Below, piece by piece: positions 11,101 to 24,128 of a stretch of 64,000 nucleotides of DNA. Numbering within the stretch: the stretch's first letter is position 1; every line of letters starts with the position of its first letter. Below the pieces are notes generated by a model that was given only the letters and a program-made list of their open reading frames with translations, did not search any database and was not told the origin of the DNA. A program made the translations under genes and the position numbers. The DNA comes from Accumulibacter sp. (GTDB taxonomy: Bacteria > Pseudomonadota > Gammaproteobacteria > Burkholderiales > Rhodocyclaceae). The stretch lies in NCBI GenBank assembly GCA_017302455.1, contig JAFLDO010000003.1:87758-151757 (forward strand). Direction: 5' to 3'.

Positions 11101-14100
11101 TCTGCGCACCGCTGCCGACGGCGAGAACGACGTTGCGTTCGCTCGGTGTCCATGTGCGGGGGTCGATGACCGTTCCATCGCTGAAGCGGATGCGTTTGAC
11201 GCCCGACAGCGGCTGATCGTGGGCGACGAGGGTCACCCGGTCTTCGCTGCCGGCGATGTCGAGAAGCAACTGACCATCGACCACTCGATGGAGCACGTCG
11301 AACGGCGCGATGCCAGGGCCGAATTCAAGCGTGTCGACGTCCGCCGGCTGGATCGTCGAGTCGGCGATGAGGTCGTGCCCGTCGCCCCTGGAGAAATGAT
11401 AAACGTCACTGCCGGGGCCGCCGATGAGGACGTCGTTGCCCGCGCCACCGCGGAGATGGTCGTTTCCTTCACCGCCCGACAAGGCGTCGTCGCCCCCATC
11501 GCCCTGCAGGTGATCGTTGCCTTCGCCGCCGTCGAGGCGATCGTTGCCTTCACCGCCGGCAAGCGCGTCGTTGCCACGTGCGCCGAAGATCGTGTCGTCG
11601 CCGCTGCCGCCGGCAATTCGATCATCCACGACACTGCCCAACAGGCGGTCACCGTCGTCGCTTCCCGCGAGCAGCCTCGCAGCGACCTCGGCAGTTGTCC
11701 AGCGCGTGCCATCGGCAAAGCGGATCTCCGCCAGCGCCAGGCGCGCACCTTCGCCCGGGGCACCCGGCTGCCAGCCTTCATCGACCTGGACCCGACCCGC
11801 GACCGCCGGCACATCGAGCAACAGCGTACTCGACCCGCCGGCGGCGAGGCGAACGCTCACGTCGTCCGGCGCGATGCCGTCGCCAAACTCGATCGCGTCG
11901 TCGCTGGTCCTGACCATACCACCGGCCACCGTATCCAGGCCGAAGTGCCCATCGAAGTGGTAGGTGTCGACGCCATCGCCGCCGCTGAACCAGTCGTTGC
12001 CCGCACCACCTTCGAGCCAGTCGTTGCCGGCGTCGCCGTGGAGGGCATCGTCTTCGCCGCCGCCAAACAACGAATCACTCCCCGGGCCGCCGCTGAGCAG
12101 GTCCCGTCCGGGACCGCCAGACACGCTGTCGTCGCCCCCACCGGCGAAGAGCACATCATCACCGGCGCCGCCATCGATCGCGTCGCTGGCGGTCGTGCCG
12201 ATCAGCGTGTCGCTGGCGCTCGATGTGCGCTGGTGATGCAGGCGCGCGAAGGCATCGCGGCCTTCGACGACCGTGCCGTCAGCAAAAACGAAACGCGTGC
12301 CGATGATCGGCAGACCGCTGGCCGCATCGATCGTCACCAGGAAGCTGCCAAGCGTCGACGGCACTGCTTTCAGGCGGACCAACAGCCTTCCGCCGGTCAG
12401 CGTCAGGGATTGAAGGTCGAGCACGACATCACTCGGTGAGACGTCGCTCTCGAAGCGGACGGTACCGGGCGCCGCCTCCAGATGGCTCGGCAACTCGAAA
12501 AAGCGGTCATTGCCGGAGTCAAAACCGAAGACCAGCGTATCGTCAGCGTCGAACCGATAGCTGTCGTCGCCGGCGCCACCGTCGATCAGGTCTGCGCCGC
12601 CGTCGCCGACAAGAAAATCCGCGGCGTCGCCGCCGTAGAGCGAATCGTTGCCGGCCCCGCCGTACAGAGTGTCCTTGCCGCCGAGCCCATGAATCCGGTC
12701 GTCATAGGGGCTGGCTTCTGCCGCGGCAATCGTTTCCGCGCCGTCGGTGCCGATCACCGGTTTGGGGCTGGGCCAGCGCAGTACGGTCGTACTGCCGTCG
12801 GAGAAGCGTAGCGTCGTGACGTGCGCGCTGGCCAGCGACCAGTCCTTCAGGCGCAGGCTGTCGCTGCTGTCCCGAAGCTGCACGACGAGGTCGTTGGCCG
12901 ACGCGGCGACCTCTACGTCGCCAGAGCGCACGCCTTCGGTGAGCCGGAGCGTCGTGCCGACGTCGCCGGCGGCCAGTGCCGGCGTGCCGCTGCCATAGCC
13001 AAATGAGATTCGCTCGCGCAGGTCCTGCTCGCTGCCGTCGGCGAAGCGCAAGGTCGTCAGGTGATCGCCGGCCCGCAACCACCCGCGCAGGCGCAGCGTG
13101 TCGGACGCGCCGTCGAGGCTGAGCAGAAGGTCGTCGCCAGTCGCGCGGACCGCTACCGATGCCGCTGCCACACCTTCGGCCAGCGCAATCACATCGAGTG
13201 AGTCGCTGGCGGTCAGCGTGTCCGCCCCGCTGCCGTAGGCAAAGACGATAGTGTCGGCCGCTGCCGAGCCGCCGGCCGCTTCGCGCGAGTTGACGTAGTC
13301 GTCGCCGGCACCGCCGTCGAGCCGGTCCGCACCGCGGCCGCCGTCAAGGAGGTCATTGCCGGCGCCGCCGAACAGCACGTCGTCGCCGTCGCCGCCCGAC
13401 AGCGCGTCGTTGCCGGCACCGCCGTCGAGCTGGTCGGCGCCACTGCCACCGTCGAGATTGTCGTTCCCCTCGCTACCAGCGAGGACATCGTTGCCAGCGC
13501 GCCCGACAAGGAGACGGCTGGTGGCATCGCCAGTCAGAACGTTGTCGCGGAAGTCGCCGTTACCGTTGCTGGCCGCCGGCAGCAGCGACAACAGCTCATC
13601 GATTCCCCATACCGCGCCGCTGGCAAAACGCAGTTCGGTTGCCGGCGGTTCGTCGTCGTCGGTAAACCACGACACCAGCGAGAGCGCGTCGGCGCTGCCT
13701 TCGATCGCGATCGACAGCGCGTTCGCCTGCCGTTCGACGCGCACGTGCTCGGGCAGCAGATCGCTCGCCAGTTCGACGATCAGGCGCGCTCCTCGGCGCG
13801 AAGACTCGCTCCAGGAGAGCGTGTCGGCGCCCGAACCAGGGCCGAAGCGCAAGGTCTGCGTGCCACCGGCAAGCGTGTAGCTATCGCGCCCGGCGCCACC
13901 GTCCAGGGTATCGTCGGCGCCGGCGCGCAGCGAGTCGTCCCCGCTGCCACCGAGTAGCTGGTCGGCGCCGTCGCCGCCGTCGATGAGGTCATTGCCGGCA
14001 TCCCCGGTGAGCAGATCGCTACCGTCGCCGCCAAACAGCCGGTCAGCCCCCTCGCCACCGTCGAGCGTGTCGTCACCGCCACCGCCGGCGAGTAGGTCAT

Positions 14101-17100
14101 CACCGGCGAGGCCCGACAGCGAATCGGCCAGCGCGCCACCGGAAAGGACGTCGTCGGCGAGACTCGGCAGCGGCTCGGGCAGGTGCGTCCGCGCGGCGAT
14201 TTCCAGGCGCCCCCAGACCGTACCGTCGGCGAAAACCAGCTCGCTGGCAGCGACGACGCCCGCGAGCGATTCGCCGCTGCTGCGCAGCCTGATGAGCAAG
14301 GACGACTCGACACCGTCGACCGTCCCGCCGATCAGATCCACCTCATCGGGGAGCGCTTGAACGCGAATCCGTAGTCCGCTGCTGCGGCTGTCGGCGATCA
14401 CCCGATCGTGCCCGTCACCCGTGGCAAAGACGATCGTCGCGCCAGCGCCACGGATATCGTACCAGTCATCTCCGGCGCCGCCGTCGAGCATGCCGCTTCC
14501 CGACAGGGTATCGCTCCCGGGACCGCCGGCAAGGTATCCGGTTCCGGAAAGGTTATCGTTGCCGAGGCCACCCGACAGGTGGTTCCATCCCCTGTCATCG
14601 TGCAGCGTGTCGTCACCCGACTCGCCGAAGAGCAGATCGTCGCCCTCGCCGCCTTCGATTTCGTCGCGCCCGGCGCCGGCATGGACGAGGTCGTGACCAT
14701 CGCCGCCGGCGATCACGTCCGGTCCGCGGCTGCCGGTGATCACGTCGGCGGCGGCGCTTCCCGAGATCACCGTGCGGTAATAGGCGGCGAAGTCGGTGAC
14801 GGTCACCACCGTGCCGTCGTCGCTCTCGATACGGTCGATGCGCGTACCGGCGGCGAGATAGAACGCGCCGGGACCGTAATCCACACGGGTCTCAGGCCAC
14901 CCCAGATTGTTGCGCTCGGAAACAATCACGTTTTCGGCGCTCAGGCCGGCGCCGAAAACGATGCGGTTGGCGCCTTCGGCATCGGTGATCTCGTCGAAGC
15001 CGCTGTCGGCCTGAATCACGTAGGTGTCGTTGCCCGCGCCGCCCTGCAAGCGGTCGTGCGATGTCACATGGAAACCATCGCCGTACTGGTCATAGGCATA
15101 CTCGTAGTGACGATCGTCGACAGCCGAAGCGCCACCGGTCAGTGTATCGTCGCCGGCATCGCCAAACAGCCGATCGGCGCCGACACCGCCGTCGAGCACG
15201 TCGTCGCCGCTGCTGCCCTCGATCCAGTCGCTGCCGGCCAGGCCATCGATCACGTCGTTCCGACTCGAACCATAAATCGACTCAGCGGCTTCCGACGCCG
15301 GGGCGAGAACGAGTCGCCGCTCGATCTCGTCCATATCCCATTCGCTGCCGTCGGCGAAGACAAAGCGCTCGATGCGCTGACGGTCGGAGGCCAGCCGCTC
15401 GAAGCTGCGCAGCACGCGCAACTGGTCGGCGGAATCCACAAAGTCGAGAACCAGCGCGCTACCTTCGCGGCGCACGATGAGCGCGTCGGGCTGTAGGCCG
15501 GCGCCGAAGAGCACGCTGTCCGACTGCCCGGCGTCGGCGCCGCTGTCACTGATCGTCAGGCGCCCGTAGCCTTGGCGGAAGACGTAGCGATCGCCGCCAC
15601 CACCGCCACTGACGAGATCGTCGCCGCCCAGGCCGTCGATGATCTCGGATCGTGACGAGCCGTCGAGCGTGTCGCTGCCGGTCGTCGCCGGACGGGTCGC
15701 GTAGTTCTCCACGTCGTCCGCGCTCCACACCGTACCGTCGGCGAACTCGACGTGCTCGATCAGCGGTAGCGACCGCGGGGGTTCCGACGGCACGCCCGGA
15801 CCCCTCTGCAGGACGACGCTGTCGGCGCTGCCATAGCGCTGAAGAACGACGTCTCCCGTTTCGCCGGCCACGATCTGCACATCGTCGGCAGTAATGCCGG
15901 CACCGAAACGCAGCGTGTCGTCGCCGTCGCGGTCGACGATGTGGTCGCCACCATCGCCGGCTTCGAAGCGGTAAGTATCGTCGCCGGTGCCGCCGTCGAG
16001 CGTGTCGTCACCGCGCCCGCCCGCGAGCACATCGGGGCCGTCGCCGCCGACCAGATAGTCGGCATCGTCGCCCGGTGTCGCTGCCCTGACGTCGAGCTCG
16101 GCAGCGCTCCACTCGGTGCCGCGGCCAAAACGCACGGCGGTCAGCGGACGTTCGGGCGACAGAAACCAGTCGGCGACGCTGAGCGTTGCGCCATCGGGCG
16201 TGACCAGCAGCAGGTCGCCGGCGTTGCGGGTCACGCGTAGGTCGGCTGCGGCGATGCCGGCGCCGATTTCGAGCACGTCGCTGTCGCCGCCGGCGGTGTC
16301 GATGATCCGGTCGGCACCGTCGCCCGGCGCGTAGATGTAGGTGTCGTTGCCCTCACCGCCGTCGAGCGCGTCGTTGCCCCTACCGCCGACGAGCGTATCG
16401 TCTCCGGCCTGACCGAACAACTCGTCGTCACCGCCGAGGCCGGCAAGCAGGTCGTCGGCCGTCGTGCCGACGACGATGTCGGCGCCATCGCCGACCGCCG
16501 TTGGAGAAGCGACCAGTGCTTCGAGATCTGCCGCCAGCCAGCGCGTGCCGTCGGCGAATTCGACGGCCTCGATCGACGGCCCCCGATCGCCGTACCAGCC
16601 AGTGACGATCACGCGCTCGCCGGTCGCGCGCACGATCAGCAGCAGATCGGTGTCGTTGCGCGCCAGGGTGAGGTCGCCGGGAGCGATGCCGTCGGCGAAA
16701 CGGATCACGTCGTCGCCGGAGACGCCGCTGTCGCTGACCGTGTCGCGGCCGTCACCGGAGGCGAAGAAATAGCTGTCGCTCCCCTCGCCGCCGTCGAGCA
16801 CGTCGTCGCCGGCCTGGCCGGCGAGGGTGTCGTCCCAGTCGTGACCGACGAGGACGTCGTCACCGGGAGTTCCCTGCACGCGGCCGAAGGAATTGCGGAG
16901 ATCCTCTCCCGACCAGGTCTGCGGCCTCATCGGGTCGGGAAAGTCGAAATACTCGACCATGGCTTCGGCGTTGTCGAAGAAGCCAATGATCGTCAGCTCG
17001 TCGGCCCGGTCGGCGATCCTCACGTGCAGGGCTGAAGCTTCGCGGCTCAGTTGCAGTTCGTCTGGGCGTAGATCTTCGAACACGACGCGGTCGCTGTTCC

Positions 17101-20100
17101 ACAGGTCTCCTTCTTCGACGATCTGGTCGTAGCCGGAGCCGCGCCGGAAGACATAGGTGTCGTCGCCGGTGCCCCCGGACAGGACATCGAAGTCGCCAAG
17201 AAAACCCCCGTCGAGGGTATCGTTGCCGGCACCACCGTCGATCACGTCATCATCGACGACGAAAGCCCCCGCATCGTCGCCCGGCGAGGTATCGCCGGCC
17301 CCGTAGAGGAGATCGTCGCCAGCGCCGCCGGTGATCGTGTCGTTGCCGAGCAACCCGAGCACCCTATCGGCGCCGTCGTCGGCCGACAGACTGTCGTTGC
17401 CATCGCTGCCGACCAGGAAGAGCGGCCCAGCGCCGACGAAGGTCGCCGCCGAGAGGAGATGTTCGGCCGACCAGCTTACGCCGTCGGCGAAAGCGACGCT
17501 CTCGACGCCACGACCGGCGCCGTCGACCTGTCCGCGCAACACGACGCTGCCGCCGTCGGCGAAAGCGATCGTCAGATCATGCCGGCTGTGCGTCAGCGTC
17601 AGAGTGTCGACGCCGATCCCCGGGCCGAGGCGCAGCGTGTCGTGGTCGGCACTGTCGCCGCTGTCGTCGACGACGTCGTTGCCGTCGCCCGCGGCGTAGA
17701 AGTAGCTGTCGCTGCCCCTGCCGCCGAGCAGCGTGTCCGCGCCGCCGCGGCCGTCGATGCGGTCGTCGACGCTGGTGCCGCGGATCGTTTCGCTGGCGGC
17801 GCTGCCGGCGACGTCGAAGCCCCTGGCGAGCAGGCCGGCGTAGGTCAGCACGCTGCCGTCGGCGAATTCGAAGCGCTCGATCGCCGGCCCCGTGCGCGTG
17901 GCGAGGGCGTCGTCGGGGTCGAATCCCTCGATGTGGATGGCGTCGTCGGGGTTGCTGCCGACGCGGATCAGCAGCGAACCGATGCCGAGGGTGAGGTCGT
18001 CCGCTGTGATGCCGGCGCCGAAGCGCAGCGTGTCGACCAACGGCACGCCAGCCGCGTCGGTCGCCGGGCCGGGGTCGACAAGCCGGTCGCTGCCGTCGCC
18101 GACGCTGTAGCGATAGGTATCGCTGCCGCTGCTGCCGATGAGCGTGTCGCTGCCGCGACCACCGGCGAGGAGGGCGCCGGGCAGCAGCGCGCTGAGGAGG
18201 TCGTCGCCCGCGCCGCCGAAGCGTACGCTTCGGCCGCCGGCGTCCGAAGTCACCGGTGCGTCGGCGAGACGACCGATCAGCTCGTCGGTCGTCAGCGTCG
18301 TGCCATCGGCGAAGCGGAATTGCTCGATAGCACCGCCGGCACCGCCGACGATCCAGAGGTGATCGTCGGCGCCGTAGTCGATCAGCAGCGCGTCGCCGTT
18401 CTGCGTCAGACGCAGCGCGTCGACGCTCGCGTCGCGAAAGACGATCGTGTCGTTCCCCGCGCTGTCGGTCAGGGTCTCGCTCAATCCGCTCGCGTCGCGC
18501 GGGCTGTCGCCGCTGGCCAGGAGATAGACGTCGTCGCCGGCGTCGCCGACAAGATAGTCGCAGCCGGGGCCGCCGATCAGGGTGTCGTTGCCGGCGTCGC
18601 CGAACAGCGCGTCATCGCCGGTACTCCCGTCGAGGAGATCGCCGCCCTCGCCGCCTTGCAGTTTGTCGGCATCCAGCCCGCCCAGCAGGGTGTCGTTACC
18701 GTCTTCGCCGAACAGCTCGTCCTCGCCCGTGCCCCCATCGAGGAGATCGGCGCCGTCGCCGCCTTGCAGTTTGTCGGCATCCAGCCCGCCCAGCAGGGTG
18801 TCGTTGCCGCCGTTGCCCCACAGCGTGTCCTTGCCGGAACCCCCATCGAGGAAATCGGCGCCGTGATAAGGCGCTGGGGTCTTGCCGTCGTCCCCGCTCA
18901 AGGCATCGTCGCCGGCCCCGCCGAGCAGCGTGTCGGCACCGCCGTTGCCCCACAGCGAATCGTTGCCGTCGCCACCGTCCAGTGAGTCCTTGCCGTGCAG
19001 GCTGCCGGACAGACCGCTGTCCGGGTCGTCGGGATCATCGAGGTCGTCGCCGCTAAGGGCATCGTCACCAGCAGCCCCGACGAGTTCGTCGTCGCCATCG
19101 TCGCCGAAGGCGACGTCATTGTCCGCACCGCCGTCGAGCAAATCGTTGCCGCCGTTGCCGAACAGCCAGTCGTCGCCGGCGCCGCCGAGCAGCAGATCGT
19201 TGGCGCCGGGGCCGACGCCGTAAGCCGCCTGCTCGAAGACCGTCTGGACGCGGGTGAGGTTGTCGAACCTTGCCACCTGACGACTTACCGTCCAGCCGTG
19301 CATGGCAAAGCCGGCGCGGCCGTCTCCCCAGAGGTTGTCGTCGCCGGCGCCGCCGAGCAGCACGTCTTCTCCGGCGCCGGCAAAGAGCACGTCATCGCCG
19401 TCGCCGCCGTCCAGGTAATCGGCGCCGGCGAGGTCCGCACGGGTATCGCCAACCAGGAAATCCTTGCCGGCGCCGCCGAGGAGCAGATCGTCACCGGCGG
19501 CGCCCCACGCGCGATCGTCGCCGTCCTCGAGAATGAGGATGTCGTCACCGCCCTCACCCATGGCGACATCGTCACCGGCCCCGGTGTAGATGGTGTCGTC
19601 ACCCGATCCGTCTGTGCTCTCGTCGAAGATATGGGCGAGATCGTAGGAGTAGTACGTGTCGCCAGTTGACGTCGGCGCCGCCTTTTCGGTAACGGTCCAG
19701 TCGCGCCACGGTTCCTCGATAGGCGCCCAGACGTTCCAGTCACCCCAGACCCAGTCGTCGCCGCCACCGGCGACGATGAGGTCGTCGCCATCACCGCCGG
19801 CGATCAGGTCGTTGCCGGCACCGGTAAACACCTCGTCGTCGCCGTCTTCGGCATCCACCAGGTCGCCCTGCGCGCCGGAAGCGGCCTGATCGGCGCCGGC
19901 AGCGATGAGGTCGGCGGTTTCGCCCTGGGCGTCGCCGTAGAGCTGGTCGTCGTCGGACGATCCATAAACGAAATCTCCACCCTCACCGCCTTCAACGGTG
20001 TCCCTGCCCGAACCGGCGCCGAGGTAGTCGCGCCCGGCGCCGCCGAATGCATGTACGCGCCCGGACGTACCGTCGAGGGTCCAAAAGTCGTCATTGCCCT

Positions 20101-22714
20101 CGCCAAGGTCGACGACGTCGTCGCCACCTCGCTTCCTATAAACATTGTCGTCACCGCCGCCGGTGGCGATCCGGTCGGCAGCGCTACTGTCGTAGACGAC
20201 GTCGCGACGGCCGACCTCGGCGATGCCTGGGTCGGTGATGACGTTGCCAAGATCGTCGTACCTGATCTGGACGTCGGTGCGGTCGGGGTCGAAGTCGACT
20301 GGCGCGAGATCCCCGAGAAGGGTGCGCACGATCGCTGCCGGGTCGTCGGGTTCGGTTTCGTCTGCGGCGTCCAGGGTGAGTGTCAGCTCGCCGTGTTCGC
20401 GGTGAGTGGGCGTGCCGTCGGCGTCGGTGAGCTGCGCCCGGAGCGTCAGCGAGTCGTCGCTGTCAAAGTCGTCTCGCGCCCAGAGCGCGAAGGAGACCTG
20501 GCGTTCGCCCGCGGGAATGGTGAGCCGGAAGCTGCCGTCGCCGGAAAGGTCGACGCGCTTGCCCCGGTCGAGCACGCTGAAGGTGTCGGCGCTGGCGCCG
20601 GCCAGTGTCAGCTTGACCACCTGGCCAGCGTCGCCGGCAAGGAAGGGAAGAAAGAGAGTGAAGCCTCGCGTGTGACCTTCGCGCAGGCTGGCGGTCGCGA
20701 TCGCATCGGGATCGAGAGCGCCGCCGGCGAAGGGGTTGCGCTTGTCCTGCGTGATGACGAGGGTCTGGCCGGCATCCAGGATGAGGCGTCGGGCGTCCTT
20801 GTATTGCGTCGCGACCTCCGCGGCGGCAGCGCTGCCGGAGAGCGCGGAAGCGACTTGCTCGGCGAGGGCCCAGAGGTGTTCGGCGAATCGGCTGACGATC
20901 GGCTGTTGATCAGTGAAGGCGGCGATTTCGGGGAATTCAAGGTCGCCGCTGTAGTCGGGGACGTAATCGGGAATCGCGTCAGCGACTGCGCGGGCGACCG
21001 TAGTTACCGCTTCCGCCAGTTCGCGCCAAGGTTTGGCGGCCTGGTCGAGCAACCACTCATCGGCCTCCAAGATGTTGCGCGCAATGATTTTGTCGACGGC
21101 GATCACGGTCTTGATCAAACGCTCGGCGCCGTCCTTCTTGACCTCCCACTCAAGGCCGGGATAGGCCTTGACCACCACTTCCAACAAGACGCGCTTCCAG
21201 TTGTCGGACGCGGCGGCCTCACCAAGCAGCGCTTCCTTGATGACATCCGCATCCACACCCAGTTCGCGCAGGATGGCGAGGTCGACATCACGCAGGCCGC
21301 TGGCCGATAGATCGATCATTTCGGCGCCGGTTGCGATCTGCTGCAGACGAGTGGCCGCGTCGATGGGTAGGCCGACGTAGGCGTTGACTGCCGGATCGAC
21401 CGGCGTCCCTTCGAGCAGGGCGTCAAGGCGCCCGACGTCGGGGCGCTTGTCCTTCTCGGCCAGGGCCTCGATGGCCAGCGCCGACAGCAGGCTGTTGAGC
21501 GCCAGAGCCTTCGCCTCATTGGCAACGCCCTTGAGATCGTCGCTTGAAATGTGGCTGGAAAGTTTGGCCAGACCTTTGCTCAACCATCCCCTGGGGGGAG
21601 TCACCGGTCCCGCCCCACCCTCGAAAGAAGACAGATCGGAGTGCAGCAAGGCGTCGAGAACCGGCTTGAAGAGGGCGTCGACGTCGCGGCTGCTGGTGGC
21701 GCTGTTGAGGGCGACGATCAGGCCGGCGATCGCTCGGTACTTGCCGGAGGTTTCGGTAACGTGCCCTTTGTTGAAGAGGCTGATGATCCTGCCGGGTTCT
21801 GACTGCAAGCCCTCGACGGGGAGTGGCTGCCAATCGGTATTGGCGCTGGCCTGGTTGAACAGCCGATGGTCGCCTTTGGCGATCTGCTGGGCAAACGGGC
21901 GGTAGAAGCCGGACTCGATGCGGTGCGCATCGACCGGGTTGAGCAGCAGCTTTTCGCCGCTGGTCGGGTCGGTTTGGTCGGAGCGAAAGTCGAGCCGGTA
22001 CAAATTCCCTGCCCCGGCCAGATGGTTGCCGCCGAGGCGGTTGACGAGGTCGTTGGCCACTTCGTAATGCGCCGCTCGCGCCGGCCGGAAGGCAGCCAGT
22101 TGCTCGTCCGTCGCGCCGCCAAGGCGCGTCAGCGCCGCGCCGCCGGCGAGGCCGTTGAAGGTGGTGAGCGTAAGGCGGTCGAGAATGTCTGGATATTTGA
22201 TCTGGTTCGTCTGCCAGTAGTCGAACGCCGCGTACTCGGCGAGGGCACCGCCGAGTGACTGGCCGGTGAAGTGGATCACCGGCTTTGAGTCGGGCTTGGC
22301 GAGGTTCTTCAGTGCGTCCGTTACCTTAAACTTCCCGCTGTTTTCGCTGAGCCCGCTAGTCGCTTCGTCGATGAAATCCCATTGTCCCCATCCCCAGCGG
22401 AGGTTCTGCGCCCAATCCTGGAAGTTCGGCCCGTCGGTTCCGGCCATCGCGACGATGAATTCGTTGCGTGTCTCGTGCTTGTAGAGCACGCTCTTGAAGC
22501 CGGTTTCTTTAGCTTCGAGCACTGCGGCGACGACGAATCCTGCGTCCGGCAGCGCGTAAGGCAGGGGCGCTTCGCTGGCCTCGGACGAGTCGGGCAGCGG
22601 GCCTATCCGGGTGCCTTCACCGACGCTTTCGCTCTTGCCGTAAACGTACGATTGATCGCACGCGACGAGCATTTCCATTGCCAGTGCATTGCGGGTGTCG
22701 AGAGGGGTGGTCAT
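5150..22714 (-). CDS. Giant secreted class 3 lipase-RTX protein (5,854 aa)
   Basis: Residues 1-300 form an alpha/beta-hydrolase of the class 3 lipase type. The nucleophile elbow is [14 protein letters not shown] (Ser153), with likely triad partners Asp222 ([10 protein letters not shown]) and His264 (DAHRIESGF). About 300-850 is a linker with a Calx-beta-like stretch. About 840-4,295 is an enormous array of GGxGxDxLx calcium-binding nonapeptides. It is interspersed with at least fifteen haemolysin-related modules of the form [12 protein letters not shown]...FADGT. About 4,375-5,545 has eleven Ig/cadherin-like modules of about 100 residues, and about 5,550-5,650 is VCBS-like. There is no Sec signal, so type I secretion is expected, and an HlyB-like ABC gene lies upstream. 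The start overlaps the preceding gene by ATGA. The C-terminus (...GPDRWL) is not a typical type I secretion signal, and an IS66 scrap follows it. Substrate and target are unknown. Confidence 0.9.
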   Translation of the reverse strand: MTTPLDTRNALAMEMLVACDQSYVYGKSESVGEGTRIGPLPDSSEASEAPLPYALPDAGFVVAAVLEAKETGFKSVLYKHETRNEFIVAMAGTDGPNFQDWAQNLRWGWGQWDFIDEATSGLSENSGKFKVTDALKNLAKPDSKPVIHFTGQSLGGALAEYAAFDYWQTNQIKYPDILDRLTLTTFNGLAGGAALTRLGGATDEQLAAFRPARAAHYEVANDLVNRLGGNHLAGAGNLYRLDFRSDQTDPTSGEKLLLNPVDAHRIESGFYRPFAQQIAKGDHRLFNQASANTDWQPLPVEGLQSEPGRIISLFNKGHVTETSGKYRAIAGLIVALNSATSSRDVDALFKPVLDALLHSDLSSFEGGAGPVTPPRGWLSKGLAKLSSHISSDDLKGVANEAKALALNSLLSALAIEALAEKDKRPDVGRLDALLEGTPVDPAVNAYVGLPIDAATRLQQIATGAEMIDLSASGLRDVDLAILRELGVDADVIKEALLGEAAASDNWKRVLLEVVVKAYPGLEWEVKKDGAERLIKTVIAVDKIIARNILEADEWLLDQAAKPWRELAEAVTTVARAVADAIPDYVPDYSGDLEFPEIAAFTDQQPIVSRFAEHLWALAEQVASALSGSAAAAEVATQYKDARRLILDAGQTLVITQDKRNPFAGGALDPDAIATASLREGHTRGFTLFLPFLAGDAGQVVKLTLAGASADTFSVLDRGKRVDLSGDGSFRLTIPAGERQVSFALWARDDFDSDDSLTLRAQLTDADGTPTHREHGELTLTLDAADETEPDDPAAIVRTLLGDLAPVDFDPDRTDVQIRYDDLGNVITDPGIAEVGRRDVVYDSSAADRIATGGGDDNVYRKRGGDDVVDLGEGNDDFWTLDGTSGRVHAFGGAGRDYLGAGSGRDTVEGGEGGDFVYGSSDDDQLYGDAQGETADLIAAGADQAASGAQGDLVDAEDGDDEVFTGAGNDLIAGGDGDDLIVAGGGDDWVWGDWNVWAPIEEPWRDWTVTEKAAPTSTGDTYYSYDLAHIFDESTDGSGDDTIYTGAGDDVAMGEGGDDILILEDGDDRAWGAAGDDLLLGGAGKDFLVGDTRADLAGADYLDGGDGDDVLFAGAGEDVLLGGAGDDNLWGDGRAGFAMHGWTVSRQVARFDNLTRVQTVFEQAAYGVGPGANDLLLGGAGDDWLFGNGGNDLLDGGADNDVAFGDDGDDELVGAAGDDALSGDDLDDPDDPDSGLSGSLHGKDSLDGGDGNDSLWGNGGADTLLGGAGDDALSGDDGKTPAPYHGADFLDGGSGKDTLWGNGGNDTLLGGLDADKLQGGDGADLLDGGTGEDELFGEDGNDTLLGGLDADKLQGGEGGDLLDGSTGDDALFGDAGNDTLIGGPGCDYLVGDAGDDVYLLASGDSPRDASGLSETLTDSAGNDTIVFRDASVDALRLTQNGDALLIDYGADDHLWIVGGAGGAIEQFRFADGTTLTTDELIGRLADAPVTSDAGGRSVRFGGAGDDLLSALLPGALLAGGRGSDTLIGSSGSDTYRYSVGDGSDRLVDPGPATDAAGVPLVDTLRFGAGITADDLTLGIGSLLIRVGSNPDDAIHIEGFDPDDALATRTGPAIERFEFADGSVLTYAGLLARGFDVAGSAASETIRGTSVDDRIDGRGGADTLLGGRGSDSYFYAAGDGNDVVDDSGDSADHDTLRLGPGIGVDTLTLTHSRHDLTIAFADGGSVVLRGQVDGAGRGVESVAFADGVSWSAEHLLSAATFVGAGPLFLVGSDGNDSLSADDGADRVLGLLGNDTITGGAGDDLLYGAGDTSPGDDAGAFVVDDDVIDGGAGNDTLDGGFLGDFDVLSGGTGDDTYVFRRGSGYDQIVEEGDLWNSDRVVFEDLRPDELQLSREASALHVRIADRADELTIIGFFDNAEAMVEYFDFPDPMRPQTWSGEDLRNSFGRVQGTPGDDVLVGHDWDDTLAGQAGDDVLDGGEGSDSYFFASGDGRDTVSDSGVSGDDVIRFADGIAPGDLTLARNDTDLLLIVRATGERVIVTGWYGDRGPSIEAVEFADGTRWLAADLEALVASPTAVGDGADIVVGTTADDLLAGLGGDDELFGQAGDDTLVGGRGNDALDGGEGNDTYIYAPGDGADRIIDTAGGDSDVLEIGAGIAAADLRVTRNAGDLLLVTPDGATLSVADWFLSPERPLTAVRFGRGTEWSAAELDVRAATPGDDADYLVGGDGPDVLAGGRGDDTLDGGTGDDTYRFEAGDGGDHIVDRDGDDTLRFGAGITADDVQIVAGETGDVVLQRYGSADSVVLQRGPGVPSEPPRSLPLIEHVEFADGTVWSADDVENYATRPATTGSDTLDGSSRSEIIDGLGGDDLVSGGGGGDRYVFRQGYGRLTISDSGADAGQSDSVLFGAGLQPDALIVRREGSALVLDFVDSADQLRVLRSFERLASDRQRIERFVFADGSEWDMDEIERRLVLAPASEAAESIYGSSRNDVIDGLAGSDWIEGSSGDDVLDGGVGADRLFGDAGDDTLTGGASAVDDRHYEYAYDQYGDGFHVTSHDRLQGGAGNDTYVIQADSGFDEITDAEGANRIVFGAGLSAENVIVSERNNLGWPETRVDYGPGAFYLAAGTRIDRIESDDGTVVTVTDFAAYYRTVISGSAAADVITGSRGPDVIAGGDGHDLVHAGAGRDEIEGGEGDDLLFGESGDDTLHDDRGWNHLSGGLGNDNLSGTGYLAGGPGSDTLSGSGMLDGGAGDDWYDIRGAGATIVFATGDGHDRVIADSRSSGLRIRVQALPDEVDLIGGTVDGVESSLLIRLRSSGESLAGVVAASELVFADGTVWGRLEIAARTHLPEPLPSLADDVLSGGALADSLSGLAGDDLLAGGGGDDTLDGGEGADRLFGGDGSDLLTGDAGNDLIDGGDGADQLLGGSGDDSLRAGADDTLDGGAGRDSYTLAGGTQTLRFGPGSGADTLSWSESSRRGARLIVELASDLLPEHVRVERQANALSIAIEGSADALSLVSWFTDDDEPPATELRFASGAVWGIDELLSLLPAASNGNGDFRDNVLTGDATSRLLVGRAGNDVLAGSEGNDNLDGGSGADQLDGGAGNDALSGGDGDDVLFGGAGNDLLDGGRGADRLDGGAGDDYVNSREAAGGSAAADTIVFAYGSGADTLTASDSLDVIALAEGVAAASVAVRATGDDLLLSLDGASDTLRLRGWLRAGDHLTTLRFADGSEQDLRERISFGYGSGTPALAAGDVGTTLRLTEGVRSGDVEVAASANDLVVQLRDSSDSLRLKDWSLASAHVTTLRFSDGSTTVLRWPSPKPVIGTDGAETIAAAEASPYDDRIHGLGGKDTLYGGAGNDSLYGGDAADFLVGDGGADLIDGGAGDDSYRFDADDTLVFGFDSGNDRFFELPSHLEAAPGTVRFESDVSPSDVVLDLQSLTLTGGRLLVRLKAVPSTLGSFLVTIDAASGLPIIGTRFVFADGTVVEGRDAFARLHHQRTSSASDTLIGTTASDAIDGGAGDDVLFAGGGDDSVSGGPGRDLLSGGPGSDSLFGGGEDDALHGDAGNDWLEGGAGNDWFSGGDGVDTYHFDGHFGLDTVAGGMVRTSDDAIEFGDGIAPDDVSVRLAAGGSSTLLLDVPAVAGRVQVDEGWQPGAPGEGARLALAEIRFADGTRWTTAEVAARLLAGSDDGDRLLGSVVDDRIAGGSGDDTIFGARGNDALAGGEGNDRLDGGEGNDHLQGDGGDDALSGGEGNDHLRGGAGNDVLIGGPGSDVYHFSRGDGHDLIADSTIQPADVDTLEFGPGIAPFDVLHRVVDGQLLLDIAGSEDRVTLVAHDQPLSGVKRIRFSDGTVIDPRTWTPSERNVVLAVGSGAQTIPAAARLDTLVVGAGIAADTLTLGRAGEDLLVAAAADSLRLRGWFANPPTQSVLQLRLADGTLWSAAEMSRQAAAMDGGDGDDVLSIAAAWSGRLDGGAGNDRLSGGDGDDELRGGAGNDVLDGGFGADALIGGPGDDVYLADELDTVLELADGGTDTLRMVALTDVELPAEIESFEALGNAAIDLTGNAADNRLLGTRAANRIEGGDGNDTLDGGGGADTLLGGRGDDTYVVDNAADTIVERRGEGNDTLRSSLSQALTAEVSVENIELTGAANLYAFGDDGNNRLLGNAGNNALRGYAGDDTLDGGAGADVLQGGTGDDVYVADSVLDRIEEAPGAGSDSVRASASHTLADNVENLTLTGSAAIDGTGNSGANRLTGNDADNRLGGGGGDDVLDGGGGNDILDGGAGNDRFVFAYGYGQDLVIDNGTGSPADALVLGAGISPVDLIVRRNGDDLLLSLRGARDRVTIRAYWQAGSAVETIVFADGSSWHADDVAAAAAASVNSLPFIAAAGGRQVVDAGRRFALDLAASFADADAGDVLIASATLADGAPLPGWLRFDAASWSLAGTPGAGDVGTLAVRLSASDSGGATIATSFELTVHNPNDTSPVVAKPLADVLIGQGDALALTLPADTFVDADPGDRLMLAAVQVDGRPLPEWLTFNPVTQTLTGIPGKGDVGTLAIAVSATDTRGRIASDDFALVVGDANDSPRVRRTLADLVLRQGEAIDVALPADLFVDPEGDAFATEVTLADGSPLPDWLAFDSATRRLSGIADSDAVGVTRVRVRATDTHGAASDEDFDIVVGQSNQPPRVNRPLAGLRLDEGDIADIRLPDDLFVDPDRGDTLAYTVDVLARPAHAKSAFSLVATGGGFALQSRPNTNDNGSAFTYSGLTPGDATRIGGLDYWDVGSWTFRLTAEDRLGLRASTDLVLDVDAAPVNHLPVIATFPAAPWAVFGQVWVAGRWQWSDGAVSDIVASLSEGFAVKQPTFTDVDGDTLAISVLPAEPAQRSDWHYDAAANRLRFVGSGPAPRTADLLIVADDGHGETSQAPLHLIANRAPTIAPIPEIVVREHALSTITLPPGTFADADGDPLRLTASSLSSTNPLTGGQELWGWFDTDTLQIHLSPGDFAVGTHVLEISARDPFERGGLEPDASAHDWIGTPKQLVTITVLNAYDPPTLRSPLPDQVVEEGAPLLIATAGAFLAVDPGQALSYSATLASGAPLPAWLRFNPASGRLEGLPQADDVGRFSISVVAADPAGATVTDEFDIAVTLGAYNHQPKAVLPVADQIYRQGQSFNFRIPQTTFVDSDTGDTLTFSAVQESGSPLPGWIRFDPATLTFSGLVPADQRAPTGIRLLATDAAGATALVDFSIGIDEKAAPPVLVVPAEDQLATEDSAFHYELPPGEFSAGSSSERLSLNVTLLDEQPLPDWLHFDADSWTLSGTPENGDVGALDVRVSARNAGGELAFDSFRLLVQNTNDAPVAARTLADQSALVDSPFELHLPGETFVDQDLGDVLSYSAAQDSDEALPAWLHFDPTSRTFSGTPGKADVGMLNVRVTASDRVGATASSTFAVTIDKVNQAPLVGLPLAGSWAEIGFPFAHALPTGAFTDADVGDRLTYGAAMADGSALPSWLSFDPATQTFTGTATGFAGDLLVRVAATDSFGATASQDFVLTTINPANYPVIEFARFEIAEGELRPLVGELFAGPGSAGSDSTPRILEAGRLYGTYGVLSLDATGGFSYSLNNALPQVQALGVGDQGIERFLYSTTDDGISTGMGGILVRVEGTNDVPVLQRGLEDRASAPYSDTRWHLTPGSFADVDRADQLASDVFLLALVDAPAGRLAVDGGDGQAMAAPAEVSLDDDWLNSWPSRGEGRQLAFVDRELVERHDRQLAKETSPDSGDPAVRRLWVEAGANTVRLLAQDAALSDWLNVAHDAPADADWGVVHGSDPASRRLGGDPALLFAEPSPGLKSLPGGPPGPDRWL
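6075..9594 (-). repeat. Eleven tandem Ig/cadherin-like modules in the giant protein
   Basis: These are consecutive modules of about 100 residues. Each has the pattern 'DQ..xxG..F.L....F.D.D.GD.L......DG..LP.WL.FD..T..F.GTP...DVG...V.V.A.D..G....DF.L.V.N.NDAP', the CADG/He_PIG type of bacterial adhesin and exoprotein modules. Modules 4 to 6 are longer and more divergent. They probably form an extended stalk between the RTX array and the C-terminus. Confidence 0.8.
9830..20190 (-). repeat. RTX calcium-binding repeat array
   Basis: This 10-kb stretch encodes runs of GGxGxDxLxG nonapeptides in blocks, alternating with haemolysin-related segments (for example [38 protein letters not shown], each followed by FADGT/S). 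The repetition also makes long but spurious open frames on the opposite strand. Confidence 0.9.
18629..18844 (-). repeat. 108-bp near-identical tandem duplication inside the RTX array
   Basis: Two adjacent 108-bp units (36 codons, four nonapeptides) are nearly identical at DNA level. For example, the segment containing 'gtttgtcggcatccagcc' recurs exactly 108 bases apart, at 18661 and 18769. They encode [13 protein letters not shown] twice. DNA-level identity marks a recent, in-frame expansion of the array. Confidence 0.8.
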
Positions 22715-23991
22715 GGCGTTTCTCCCTTCTGGCAGAAGTCGATCATATGGGCGGTCACGCAGCCGATATGGCGCGGCGCAGCACGGTCAACCGAACGTGA
22801 GGGGTCGGGGAAGCAACGGGAATTCTGGTAAGCGATGCGGCAACCGTTCGGTGAGGTACCGTACTTGTAGAGCGAGAAGCGGCCGATACTCCGTACGCTG
22901 CCGTCGTTGCCGAGAATGAAGCTCTCCGGCGTTTGAGTCACCCTTTCTCCAGGCCGCGACCGGCCGGTCATCAGCACGCCGGGGCGGATCGGACGAAAGG
23001 AAGCGCTGAGGTAGCCGGTATTCGGGATGGCAATCGCCTGCGTGCTGCCGTCCTGCGACAACCACCAGATCGCCGGCATTATTTCGCTGTTGCCGTGAAT
23101 TTCGCTGAGCAGGTACTGCTTGCGCCAGGGGGCGTAAAGCACTCTACCCCAATCTTTGGTCAGCAGCGGCAGTTCGCGCGGCGGGCCCTTGCGCGGAGTG
23201 TAGAGGAGCGGCTGGTCGAAGCGTCTGCGCTCGAGCACGCCCCAGCCGGCGTGCAGCGGAATGCGCGCGCCAAAACCGCCCGGAGGAGCGATTACCCCGC
23301 AAGGGCCCGGAGTCCAACGATTGTCGACCAGTCGGTTGGCGTCAATGTCGGGCTTGGGGCGTTCCTTGCCGAAGGGGCCGGTCCACAGTGTGAGCGGTCC
23401 GATCCACAACGGCGTAATCTTGGCCGGCGGAGGCGCTTCCTTGTCCGGCAGCTCGAGAAAGGCAGACACGCCCTCTTCGACACAGAAATCGTGGAGACGG
23501 CGACGAAACAGTCTGACCTCGTTGGTCCGCGTATCCCAGACGTAGTGCCCCACCCGCATGTCCGTCTCGCGCCCATCGGCGCGTCGCTGGCTGAGGGTTT
23601 TCTTTTCCCAGCCGGGGTCGTAGCTGCCGGGCTCGTAACCCATGAAGACGACGCGATCGTTGTCCAGCCACCAGAGGTGTTCTTTGTCGGCGATCGGGAA
23701 GGCGGAATCGAGGACGGGATAGCGCACCTGCGGATACGTCGGAATCGGGCCTTTCGGCTGCGCGGGCGGCGGGGGCGGCGACTTGCCGAGCAGCGCCGAC
23801 CACGGGTGCGTGAACCAATTGGCGGTCCCCGGGCGGAGGTTGGACGGCTTGTCCGTCTGCGCAGCATCCGGCGTCGCCGCTTGCCCCGCCCCGACGTAGC
23901 CGGGAAGCGAAGCGGTCAGCGCGAGCAGCAGGAGCAGCCGGCTGGAGCGGCGGCATGCCGACGACAGGAGTGTTCTCTGGGCTGCACTCAT
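22711..23991 (-). CDS. Exported protein of unknown family, translationally coupled to the giant lipase
   Basis: A 426-residue protein. The start was chosen at the ATG behind GGAAGG, which gives a long Sec signal peptide (basic n-region RRSSR, then [20 protein letters not shown]). The mature part is rich in Trp, Pro and Gly. It has short beta-rich segments such as [15 protein letters not shown] and [17 protein letters not shown] that suggest a beta-propeller-like fold, and several cysteines towards the C-terminus (CRIAY, CFPD, CVTAH, FCQKG). I recognise no family. It shares an ATGA stop/start overlap with the lipase-RTX gene and one upstream promoter, so the two are probably made in linked amounts. 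Possible roles are periplasmic immunity or folding partner, or surface anchor. These are inferences from position only. Confidence 0.8.
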   Translation of the reverse strand: MSAAQRTLLSSACRRSSRLLLLLALTASLPGYVGAGQAATPDAAQTDKPSNLRPGTANWFTHPWSALLGKSPPPPPAQPKGPIPTYPQVRYPVLDSAFPIADKEHLWWLDNDRVVFMGYEPGSYDPGWEKKTLSQRRADGRETDMRVGHYVWDTRTNEVRLFRRRLHDFCVEEGVSAFLELPDKEAPPPAKITPLWIGPLTLWTGPFGKERPKPDIDANRLVDNRWTPGPCGVIAPPGGFGARIPLHAGWGVLERRRFDQPLLYTPRKGPPRELPLLTKDWGRVLYAPWRKQYLLSEIHGNSEIMPAIWWLSQDGSTQAIAIPNTGYLSASFRPIRPGVLMTGRSRPGERVTQTPESFILGNDGSVRSIGRFSLYKYGTSPNGCRIAYQNSRCFPDPSRSVDRAAPRHIGCVTAHMIDFCQKGETP

Positions 23992-24128
23992 CGACTTTCC
24001 TTCCCCTTTGCGCTCGGTGTGCAAGACGGTGAAGCGGTGACAATGGCGGCCGACCCCGGGGTGAACCGGACGCCGTCCCGGGTCGACGCGGGCACTCCAT
24101 GCCGGTGATTTTTAGTGGCAGTATATAC

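Noticed and set aside
11219..12439. 406-codon plus-strand open frame opposite the RTX array
   Set aside because: Same mirror effect. The minus-strand reading has clear RTX motifs throughout.
17459..18985. 508-codon plus-strand open frame opposite the RTX array
   Set aside because: Its repetitive VVAVAAV/AEQRV text mirrors the calcium repeats on the real strand. Not a gene.
9830..20190. CRISPR-like array suggested by regular repeats
   Set aside because: The periodicity is 27 bases in a coding frame (nonapeptides) without conserved repeats and unique spacers.
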